Source: Ochotona curzoniae
Lineage: Eukaryota > Chordata > Mammalia > Lagomorpha > Ochotonidae
DNA length: 64,000 nucleotides
Reading direction: 5' to 3'
NCBI RefSeq assembly: GCF_017591425.1
Contig: NW_024465369.1
Span: 26,225,501 to 26,289,500, forward strand
The position numbers were made by a program, and so were the translations under genes. Shown here piece after piece: positions 1-9,956 of the stretch (positions are counted from its first letter, which is position 1; each line of letters begins with the position of its first letter). A model generated the notes under the pieces. The model did not search any database, was not told the DNA's origin, and worked only from the letters and a program-made list of their open reading frames with translations.

Positions 1-542
1 TGCATGAGTTAACTCATTTAATTCTCTCATCAGTCCTGGGATATGTATCATTTAGGAAAATTTGAAAATATTTTCTGATTTTGACTTTCAAAAGATGCCA
101 TCACACTATGTTAGCATAATAGTATTCTAATGCATGTGAATCATTTAGTGCAACAGATTTTTTTTTTTACCTTCTAAAACCATGCTTCACTGTTGGGGCC
201 TCAAAACAGATTTCAGTGAGTAATGTTTTCTTCATAAAAAAGCTGCAGTTTCCTTTAATATCACAACTTTTACTTCAGTTTTAGCGAGGTGAGTTCCACA
301 CCTGTTTTAGGTTGGATTTTAGTTCTGTGAAATAAAAAGCAACAGTATTTAGCATTGTCTGCTTCTTAAGAAGAATTTAAAATCATCTCCTATGTTAAAG
401 TGACATCTAACACAGTTCCTATCATGGTTAAGAAATTATAGATGCCAAAAGTAACCCCAGTTTTTCACACACTTTTATTTTTATTTATTTTTTGCATATA
501 TACATAATATTGTTTGTTTTCAGATTTATGGTCACTTTTTTG
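1..542. other. Unique AT-rich DNA, no gene seen
   Basis: No recognisable repeat, exon or RNA gene. There are only short T-runs, and no open frame of note on either strand. Confidence 0.5.
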
Positions 543-678
543 AAGATGTAATCTTTTTTTTTTTTTTTAAAGATTTACTTGGGGAGTGAATCATCAGACG
601 GAAGATCTTCCTCTCTGTCTCTCCTCTCTGTATATCCGCCTTTCCAATAAAAAATAATAAAGATGTAATCTTTTTTTT
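543..678 (+). mobile_element. 5'-truncated C-type SINE with inverted tail piece
   Basis: Only the last part of the lagomorph SINE is present, from 'acttggggagtgaatc' at 577 to the A-rich end near 659. It is flanked by a direct repeat, aagatgtaatc plus eight T, at 543-561 and 660-678. Between the left repeat and the SINE lies T7 plus 'aaagattt' (562-576), which is the reverse complement of a normal SINE tail. The insert is therefore a forward 3' fragment joined to an inverted tail fragment inside one target duplication. Confidence 0.75.
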
Positions 679-2630
679 GGATTTTTTTTCTTTTAATATT
701 TTTGACAATCTTTACATGGTTAATTAGGGTAAAAAGGTTCAAGGGCTATAGGAAAGTGGGTAAGACTATTATTTCCAGATTGTTTCCTCATGTTTAAAGG
801 GGGGTATTAAGGCAGAAGGCCCACCCAATTTCCCACCATCTCCAGGTCCCAGATGTAGGGCATGCTCTGAGGTTCTTGCTCAAGTGGTTTTGATATTTCA
901 ACAGTTCTGAATCGCTGCCAATCTTTCCACTCCAAGCACTATGAGGTCCTTGAAGAATCCACGGGTTGACATAGTCCATCAGAGAGTCTCTGTTTGCCCC
1001 GTATTTTGCTGCCAACATATAGCTGAGGTGGTTGGTTGACCTGTTCTGTCTTCTCTCATTTCTTGGTTAGGGTTCTGAGTCCAGCATTTTGATTGGGGAG
1101 ATCTCCAAAGAAACTTTGTCTGAGGTGTTCTCAGACCAGATTCTTGTATGTACTAGCAAGTACAGGGCCCGGCACAGTCCATCGCCCCAATCAGCTGGTG
1201 GTTGCAATTGCTGGGTTGATTGTTTCCAGCCCCAACTTCCACTGGAACCAATGGGTGTTACATACCAGCCTGGTGCTGCCCAGCACATACTCGGCTCTCG
1301 CATAAACTAGCTAGTCTCACAGAGTAGCAGACTAGTCCAGTCTGTCCCACATCCCATTCGGCTCTCATACATGTCAATGGGTATTAAAGATTTGTTCCCT
1401 CTGATCAGCTCCACTATGAGCCCACACAGATACTGTTGGGTGTTTGTCTAGGTACCCAAGCCCCTGCCCTAGTTTTCATGCACTCCCCTGGAAGTGGTAA
1501 CCCAAGTGGGAGGAGCCCACTATTTCCCTCCCAGGCCACTCCCACTCCCAGATGATGCACTCTACCGGTAGTTCTGTGGTTTGACTTGACAGAATTAGCC
1601 ACCAAGTACCAGCTTCTGCCAGCTGATGCTGTGGCAAAGCCCAAACAACCCTCACCCACTCTAATTTTGTTTCCACCAGTAGGAATAATCAGCCCAGCCT
1701 GGCTTTTCCCTGATCTAGTCCACAAGAGGCGCACAGGTGAGGTAGCCCTGCTTAGTCTGGTCTGCCCCCATCCCAGCTCACGTTCTCCAGTGGGAATAGC
1801 TATCCAGCAAGGGAAACCCCCATATTCCCCCTGCTGGCTCTGCCCCCTCCATTCCTTGTTCTCATGCGTGTTCTGGTTGGATGCTGCGGTACATTCCGTA
1901 CAGACAACCTCACCTTGGCATTCCGTATTGTGCACTAGTTTTTGTTGCAACCGAACCTGGCTCAACCCACACTGTTCCAGTGCTTGGATTTACCAGTGGA
2001 TGATGTGAACTGATTCAGCCTGGTCTGCCCCCACCCCATGCCAAATGTATGCCAGTGGGACAATTTCCATGACCTCTTCTGGGCTGTTTCCTATCATGCT
2101 TCTTGCGCTTACCTGCCGGGTCTGTGTCCTGCCAGAGGATTTGCCCAGGCTCCTCCATCAGAACCACTCCCAATGCCAGATTTTGTGCATACCAGTGCGT
2201 CTATGAGCCAGCCCTACTCAGTTCACCTCCTGTCCAAGCAAGAACAGTGGGTTTTCTTAACTGGCCTTCAACCCAAACTGGTTCTTGCTGTTGGATGTTT
2301 CAGCCCAGCCATGGCTCGTCCATACCCACATATGCTTCACACATGGCTCAGGTGGGGTTGAGACCTAGCCTAGTCCATCCCACATCTACCCGGGTTCTCC
2401 AGGACACCAAAGGGTCTTGGAGTCTGGCTTGGCTCAGTGCATACAATCCCATCCACACTTGTGCCAAGGGAGACTACAACCGTTTCCTGATCAGAATGCA
2501 GCCCCAATTCCAGCCCACGTGTCCCTTGGTGGGAACCTCAACCCAGCTAGGGTTTTCCCCTTAGCTCCCCAACCAGGCCTGTTCCCAGCCGTATATCACG
2601 CGCATGCCAGTGGTTGCTCTGAATGAGTGC
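679..2630 (-). mobile_element. VNTR-like non-autonomous retroelement, copy 1
   Basis: An antisense copy of the element at 9973-12488. Shared landmarks in the same order include 'ggcatgctc' (about 860), 'gattggggagatc' against 'cagttggggtgat' (about 1090) and 'acatgtcaatgggtat' (about 1370). The 3' end is at the left: T-rich DNA from 679, then 'tttttgacaatcttt', which matches the other copy's terminus. From about 1200 rightward the DNA is degenerate tandem units of roughly 50-100 bp anchored on 'ccagtggg' and 'cagcctggtctgccc'. Similarity to copy 2 is lost near 2620, so copy 1 appears 5'-truncated relative to it. No coding capacity is conserved between the copies. I do not recognise the family name. 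Confidence 0.65.
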
Positions 2631-2649
2631 CTATTAAGACACAATGAGA

Positions 2650-2984
2650 GGGCCCGGCGGCATGGCCTAGTGGCTAACGTCCTCGCCTTGAACGCCCCAG
2701 GATCCCATATGGGCACCGGTTCTAATCCCGGCGGCCCCACTTCCCATCCAGCTCCCTGCTTGTGGCCTGGAAAAGCAATCGGGGATGGCCCAGAGCTTTG
2801 GGACCCTGCACTCGTGCGGGAGACCCAGAAGAGGTTCCGTGTTCTCGGCTTCGGATCGGCACAGTACCGGCTGTTGCAGCTCACTTGGGGAGTGAATCAT
2901 CGGACGGAAGATCTTCCTCTCTGTGTCTCCTCCTCTCTGTATATCTGACTTTGTAACAAAAAAATGAATAAATCTTAAAAAAAT
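2650..2984 (+). mobile_element. C-type SINE, near full length, young
   Basis: tRNA-derived head with a pol III A box (tggcctagtgg, 2663-2673) and B box (ggttctaatcc, 2718-2728). It has a CT-rich 3' body and ends in AATAAATCTT plus A-run. The TSD is 13 bp with one mismatch: agacacaatgaga at 2637-2649 and agaaacaatgaga at 2985-2997. Many CpGs survive, suggesting recent insertion. Such copies are L1-mobilised and not translated. Confidence 0.92.
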
Positions 2985-2997
2985 AGAAACAATGAGA

Positions 2998-4984
2998 ATG
3001 AACATGAGAATATCCTAATTTATGATTTACTGGTTTTCTGTAGTTTATTATCACTAAATTACGGTATTGAACACAGGATATAAAATTCATTTTAGAAATG
3101 ACATGATAGATACCAGAATCTAAAGTTAATCTTACATCTTTCCTTGAATTTTGGATTAAACTACTTAAAATTAACTTAATTATGAATATTAGACCATATG
3201 TCCATGTGTTCCTAAAAATATTTTCACATAATTGCTACACTACTTGACTAACTGTACTCCCTAAATGCAAAAGTAAGTGGATGAAAATAAATAGAGGAAA
3301 AGAGATAAATCTCCCGTGCATAAGAATTGCCAGTGATTGGTGTAGCAACTCCTCATCACTTGCCACCACAAGTATTGACAGTGTATTTAATTATTTTCCT
3401 AAAAGAAAAAGCAGAAGAAAGTAACTTTATAGTAGAGAAATCTCGCAAACACTACCTCTAATAAATAATTCAATGTAACATGAACAGGGATAAGTCATAT
3501 TAACAGCGTGTACACTCAGTATAATGAGAACAACAGTTCACCCCGTGTCCTTCCTCTCCCAGATAGCAAAGATGTCATCAAATCATGAAGAAAATGTTAG
3601 AAAATTTCCAACTGAGAAATGGTCTACAAAATATTTGACCTATGATTCTCGGAAATATCTGGTCATTAAAAACAACGGATGATTGAGAAAATTGTCACAA
3701 CTAAATGGAATTTAAGGAGGCACGCTAAGTGTGAAAGAATATTAGGAAAAGTCTGGGCAAATTTGAAAAAAAGTCTGGATTGTAGTTACTAAACTTGAAT
3801 CAGTAATGGCTCATTCATTGTGACAAATGTATTGTGCTAAGGAAAGATGTCAATAATAGGAGAAATTCTCTATGGGATACATGAGAACTCTCCACATTAT
3901 TTCACAACAATTAATGCATGTAAAGCTGTCCTAAAATCAAATTTTAAAACAACTAATGGAATATATAGAAAGTACAGACTCCAGTTAATAACACATCAAT
4001 GCTAATTCATCAAGTATTGCAAAAGTAGCACATTAACTTGGGATATTATTGATATAGAAATGAATTACAATGTACAGAGGAGTTCTAAGATTTTCCTCTA
4101 AATTTAAAACAGGCTTTTAAAAAGTTTATTTTAACAATTGAAAATGGTAGAAAACGTTTTATTCAAATTCTCTTTTCATTTTTCTCAATTTTTATATCAA
4201 AATATTTCAGACTTATGGCTTTGTATCAATGCTTTTATGAAATTTTAGGTGGAGGAAATTCTTAAAAAATCTAATGATACTATATTACCAATTAAGCATT
4301 TCTATTTCCTGTTGTATAAATTCTATAAAAATCTACAGTTAATTCAAGTAGATTACCACAACTCATTTGAAATAGAAACATCAGACATAAAGGAGATGGT
4401 TTTTCTACATAATTATAGGAAGGTCATTTTCTCTTTCACGACTTCTAGGTTCAACAAGATTGTCTATGTTATATATCACAACACTGAGATGGGCAAGTGA
4501 TGATTTCAGTTTAGGATGCCATGAACTGCAGTAATACCAAAGAATTCACTTACCTTTTTTTTCCTCTCTTCTTTCACTTGTGTGCTTATTACTACACTTT
4601 GTAAATGGTTTAGCCTTGACATCAGAATCTAGAGGTGAACTTTTTCTTACACTTTTTCTTTTTAAGCATAGAGGAACATGAAGCATGTATGTATCCTTTG
4701 GACAAGAATTTCATTCCTCCACATCACAAGCTGTCAGTATAACCTTGGCATTGAAATTTGTCAGACTGTGGTCTTTGTGAGCTCCGTATCTCAGAGAAGT
4801 ACTTATTTCCTAAAGGTGTGTGGGGCAAAATAAGCAAGAGTGGTACCAAAGGAAAAAAATTATTCATACAATTCATACAATAATGTTACTTTGTGAGATC
4901 CGAAAAAATATCATTTTAAATTAAAATGTTATTTTTATGTTATATTCAGCATTTCAAATGTCCACAGAAGCAAATATTCCAGAT
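2998..4984. other. Unique AT-rich DNA, no gene seen
   Basis: About 2 kb without lagomorph SINE or L1 sequence that I can recognise. A frame of 83 codons (4249-4500, +) has a low-complexity composition and no recognisable domain. I treat it as chance. Confidence 0.5.
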
Positions 4985-4995
4985 AAATGTTCATT

Positions 4996-5305
4996 AAGGG
5001 CCTGCCATGGTGGCCTAGTGGCTAAATTCTTCGTTTTGAATGCACCAGGATCCCATATGGGCACCAGTTCTAATCCCAGCATCCCTGCTCCCCATCCAGC
5101 TCCCTGCTTGTGGCCTGGGAAAGCAGTCGATGATGGCCTAAAGCTTTGTGTGGAAGACCTGGAAAAAGCTCTGGGTTTCTGGATTTGGGTCGGCTCAGCT
5201 CCAGCCATTGTGGTCACTTGGGGAGTCATCGGATAGACGATCTTCCTCTCTGTCTCTCCTCTCTGTATATCTGACTTTGTAATAGAAATAAACAAATCTT
5301 TAAAA
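4996..5305 (+). mobile_element. C-type SINE
   Basis: The head starts at 'gggcctgcc' with an intact A box (tggcctagtgg) and a B-box-like ggttctaatcc variant. The 3' body and A-tail are recognisable. The flanking direct repeat aaatgttcatt is at 4985-4995 and 5306-5316. It has small internal deletions relative to the copy at 2650. Confidence 0.9.
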
Positions 5306-5639
5306 AAATGTTCATTCAATAATCATTTCTACTCAAGTGGCAGCTTGCCAATTATTTTAATGTAGACACTTTCAATTTCACCTTTACTAATCAAAAACTC
5401 ATCTTAAAGACATCTCTATCCATTCAATAATTAATACTCAAACTAAGCACCAGGTAATCATACAGATGATGATAAAGTGATATGGATATACAGATTGCTC
5501 ATATGTAGAAAAACATTCGTTAGGCATTACATATAAGACATAATAAATAATTCTCATAATGCATACACATGAACTATATTTAGCAGCAAATTCTGTAGAT
5601 ACACTGCAAGTTCCATTTAAAGGAACCATTTCTCCTTTA

Positions 5640-6065
5640 TCAGAGAGATACTAGTGAATGCTGCAATTGCACCAAACTCCAGGAGATCCAGCCCAAGTCA
5701 AAAGAGTATTTTCTCCATCTGACCATAGTGATTGATTCAGGAACAGTCAGCAACTTAAAACTTATACATTGTGAGGGATTCTGAAGACTTTACAAGAATT
5801 ACAGAGATCAAGACACTTTTTCTTGCAAAATGTGAATACTGAAACATTTTCCTCTGAGGCTCTTGGCATATATTTTGGGCAAGCAGAGCATCGAGACTGA
5901 AGGCAACTGGGTTCTCAGTGACATCATTGAAACAATAAATCAAGCCTTCCCTGAAGCACGGGCTATTTCTAGTGTTTTTAATTATGTGAGCCAGTAAATT
6001 CCTTTTATTGTTTTCACTAGTTTGTTAGGTTGCTACTTTCAACTAAAGGAATCTAAATAATACAT
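5640..6065 (+). mobile_element. LTR 3' end, probably MaLR type
   Basis: The stretch ending 'tatgtgagccagtaaattcc' then 'ggaatctaaataatac' matches the 3' end layout of old mammalian MaLR-like solo LTRs (polyadenylation-region 'aataaattcc', closing 'taatac'). The 5' boundary is not defined and the subfamily is not assigned. Such solo LTRs are relics with no coding capacity. Confidence 0.4.
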
Positions 6066-6112
6066 TACTTCTGAATTTTTAAAAAACAATGTTCACATAG
6101 CTCAACTCTCAA

Positions 6113-6350
6113 GACATCAGATTGTGCAGCCAGCCTGCCTGGGTTCAAATCACTCATCTGTCATGTGTGATTATTTAGTCCTGGTGAAACTTACTTCACC
6201 TTTATGAATTAAATCTCCCCATTTGAGTAAATGGAATCATTAAAAACCCATTATTTATAGGGTGACTGAGATGTTTAAGGGAACCATGCATGTTAGACAT
6301 AGTACCCGACAGAAAAGTACGTGCTTAATGTTTGCTGTTACCATTAAATC
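6113..6350 (+). mobile_element. MIR (ancient tRNA-derived SINE)
   Basis: Core landmarks run in order: 'gcctgcctgggttcaaatc', 'gaaacttacttcacc', 'ccccatttgagtaaatgg', 'taggg' then 'gtgcttaatgtttgctg'. These match the mammalian-wide MIR. It is strongly decayed, as expected for its age. Confidence 0.75.
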
Positions 6351-6696
6351 CAAGCCAATATTATATTTTTTAAAAAAACAGATTTATCACAGGTTTCTGC
6401 AAAATCTAAACTTATGATGAATGGAGTTGGAGGATCTGAGTGACATTAATTAATAGAAACAACATAATTTTGTTCCTTTACAAATGGAGACTCTAGTAAA
6501 ACCTAAAGAAAACATACCCTTGTAAGACTGACCCCATTTTTGTGATTTAACTGCTTAAAGGACTATAAGTTTTTCAAAGTACATTATTGTTTTTTTGGTA
6601 TTTATATATTAGGCAGCTATCTAAACTATTTATTGATTTTCAACAGCATAAATTATATTTGTTTGTAAATCACTTCTTTATATCTTTAAATCTTTC

Positions 6697-6997
6697 AGAT
6701 TTAGTTCATTTACTTAAAAAGGTGAACTGAAAGAGAGTGAGTAAGCCAGAGTATTCCACCCACAGGTTCACTCCACAAATGGCCACAGCAGCTGTGATCA
6801 CACCAGGCTGAATCCAGGAGGCAGAAGCTTCTTCAGGGTCTCCCACATAAATGCAGGGATGCAAACACATGGGCTGCTCTCTTCTACTCTCACTGGCACA
6901 TTAGCAAGGAGCTAGATCAGAAGTGGAATGACTCAGACTGGCATGAGCCAACACTTCAGGCTATAGCTTAACCCACTAGACTACGACAATGGCCCTC
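6697..6997 (-). mobile_element. Old C-type SINE, antisense
   Basis: Reads in reverse: 'tggttcactccacaaatggc', 'aggagctagatcagaagtgg' and the head 'ttaacccactagactac...ggccct'. These are reverse complements of the C-SINE body and tRNA-like head. High divergence and loss of CpGs indicate an old insertion. Confidence 0.75.
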
Positions 6998-6999
6998 CA

Positions 7000-7958
7000 A
7001 ATCATCTTAAGTTATACTGGGGTTAAAAGCTCTACGAAAGATATAAAGAACATACAGTAACCATGAAATTGTTTTCAAACCTACACAAAATAACAATGTG
7101 TTGAACTAAATATAAATCATTATTTTGAAACTAAGATAAACTTCAAGTGTAAAACAAACAGTAGCAACTATCAAGCATTTAAGAAAAACTAGCAGCAGGA
7201 AAATAAAACTGATAAAACTCTGAGCACTAACTTAATTATGTTCTAGAAACTAAGGAAAAGTTGCCTTTATTTTAGTTCAGTGGCAAGACCCGTTTACCCT
7301 GTTTAACACTCTCCAGGAGCCCAGTTTAAGAATAACAGCAGTGATGAAACTATATATTGAATATAATTCTTATGCACATACAGGGCACATAATAAATGTT
7401 TTTGATTGGATGAATAGAAGACTCTAGCTTAACATTTATTCTTCATCTAACAACTGCAACTTGCAAAGCACCTACAATGCTGATGTACTTTCCAATATTA
7501 CACATGGCCCAATGAGTACAATTGTAGCAGTGCCCTTTCATAATGTCTTCCATTATAATCTTCTATCAAAGCTGAATGAAATATTAAGGTGAAGTACGTA
7601 TGTGGTGATTAGTGATCCAGCTTTTCATTTCCTGAAGATTTGGGAGTGATTTAACTACTTGTAGCAATCCAAAGTGGGGAAGGATTAGCTATTGCCGATT
7701 GAAATAACTTAATGTACAATATTGTAAAGCATTTTCAACATGTCTGCTGAATAGACTCAAATCCAAATCATCATATTTGTAAAAGATAATAATTCCCTAA
7801 TGTGCTACATTTATATTTCTTACATTCTGTGCTTAAAAGCATAATAAAAGAAAATCTATGAGCAAAGAGTTCAATGTCTTCAGTCTGTTTCTGACAAGTG
7901 ATGTTCAATCACACAGTTGGTGAGTGACTAAAGAGGAACTGAGATGAGCAGATTGTAC
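7000..7958. other. Unique DNA, no gene seen
   Basis: No repeat family or exon recognised on either strand. Confidence 0.45.
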
Positions 7959-7975
7959 AGAAGACTGTAGGCTTA

Positions 7976-8391
7976 TTTTAATTTTTTTGAATATTTATAT
8001 ATTTACTTTTTATTATCATTTTATGATATAGTTCCATATTCCCTTCCCCCCTACCTAGTTCCTCTATACCATTACTAACATATAGTTCTTCATACTCAGT
8101 CATATGTCCATCGTTGCGGACATGGACAATGGCAGAGAGTCCAGCATCCTATTGTCAATATATAGTAAACAGTTTCATTGTAAGTTCATCTTTGTCTGGA
8201 AGCAGAAATGTATACTACACTGCATCCTCACATCTGGATGTTAGTTTCCAATTCACAGCTACTGTACATCCCCTTAAATGAAAAGTCATGATACAAAATC
8301 AACAATAGAAACAAAGATCAGCGGAAACTATATCGCATGGGTTTTGTTGCTTTCTGTTGGTTTCATCTCTTCAAAACACTTTCTTCTAATT
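7976..8391 (-). mobile_element. L1 3' UTR fragment, antisense, with TSD
   Basis: A severely 5'-truncated L1 whose 3' end is on the left (T-rich, 'ttttatgatatagttcc'). The direct repeat aagactgtaggctta (7961-7975) and aagactgtaggttta (8392-8406) is 15 bp with one mismatch. In reverse orientation it reads '...gacaataggatgctggact...cgatggacatatgactg...ggaactatatcataaaatg'. The same order of motifs is seen in the sense L1 3' UTR at about 21,220-21,390. This shows both are 3' ends of one lagomorph L1 lineage. Confidence 0.82.
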
Positions 8392-8406
8392 AAGACTGTA
8401 GGTTTA

Positions 8407-9956
8407 AAATCAAAGCATATTTTGTTGCTTTTGTAATTTCATAAAATTACAGGAAAAATTAACTGAAAATCTTAAATGTAAAATTGAAGGGTTGCCAAAG
8501 TAGATAAGGTACCAATTTCTAAAGATTACTCTTTATAGAGTAATTTTAATTTTACAATAAAATATCCAGTTTTGTCCCCAATAATTAATAAATCTGTAAT
8601 AAAGTGATTTTTGCTTATTTCTGCTCAAAAATTACACTGTGCATTTAATGTGGACTTTTCAGTGAGTGAACACACAAGCATCTTGTTGCCACACAGAAAC
8701 TACTAACATGGTCAGTGATGGATAAAAGATATTATCTGCATGCTTGAGAGACTATTCACTTAGTACTTACCAAGCAATATGAAATATAACATCTGTGTTA
8801 AGCGTTATTAACTTGATATAGTACTTAAAATATTTCTAAGGTTATTTTTCAAGGATTGTTTAATTACACAAAAGTATCTAAAACATATGGAAGCAAATCA
8901 GGATGATGATTAACTTCACAAATGTATGAAGCCTCCTCAAAATCAGTTCAATCAGAATTTCTCAAGATCATCTCTTGTGCCCAGACTTCAAGACACAAAA
9001 GTTCTGTACTTCAACCATGTATGTCCACCATCCCTCAACTTCCAAAAGCCTTTCACTCTGAGGACCATCACTAATAAAAATTGTTATCATCAGCTTTATC
9101 TGCACAGCACTTTTAGCAGCTTTTTCTGAGCTTGACAATAATTTCCAATTGGTGTAGCATTGCTAGATTCAAAGTACAAATGTGCAGTAAAATGTACACT
9201 ACATAAAACCCCCTAGATGTGGCACTGTAGGCAATACAGTCCTTCCCTCTCACAGTTTCACAGATGTGCTTTACAGAGGACTCTTGCTCTCTGGTGCATA
9301 CATGCCTTATCCTAGATCTCCTTACTCTCACGGCTAAGATGTGGTAAACACTTTCCATGTTCCTCATCATTTCTTTCAGTCCAATTCGTCCTCCCTAGCA
9401 CCTTCCAAATTTTTAATCTTGGACTACTCCACCATATCAGCCCTATTACTTTGTGTCACTCATCACTCTTCAACGATATTCCCACCTGGTTGCTGTAATA
9501 ATTTTCAGTACATAGACCTGTCACACTAGTAATAAGAATTCTGAATTCCATGCTGTTTTCCCTTTGAGAGCCCATCCAGGTTTCCCCACTTCATACCATA
9601 AATGATAGATCTTGAGGTAAAATAACTGCAACCAATCTGACTTTTCAAATTTCCTCAGTTTCTTACATCAGTACTTATCTAGCTGAACTTCATGGTCAGT
9701 TTTCATAATTACTCTCTTGCATACACACTCAACTCTCTGCCCCTTTCTTAATTCTTTGTATAACCCTGTCAAAACTTCAGGCCTGGTTAATAAAAATATG
9801 ATCTCTTTTTGTACCTGATGCTCACAAGTGTGGCTTAAAGAAAACAGACAATTATTATAAGCAGTGTATTACTTAGTGTGAATCACTAATCTAGAGTATG
9901 CTCTTCATGCCACTGGCAATCATAGTACATTTTCTCAGTTCATTCATAGAGTCCAG
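8407..9956. other. Unique DNA, no gene seen
   Basis: Pyrimidine-rich and AT-rich DNA. 8926-9830 is slightly less AT-rich and could hide an old repeat that I do not recognise. No convincing exon. Confidence 0.45.

Noticed and set aside
1414..1965. 183-codon antisense open frame
   Set aside because: Lies in the VNTR-like element. The matching part of the second copy (about 11,090-11,600) is not open over the same span, so there is no sign of selection for a protein.
2663..2728. tRNA gene suggested by A and B boxes
   Set aside because: The boxes belong to the SINE head. No complete cloverleaf is seen, and the same sequence recurs in many SINE copies.
8926..9830. Possible old DNA transposon or L2
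   Set aside because: Composition suggests a repeat, but no diagnostic motif of any family could be matched.
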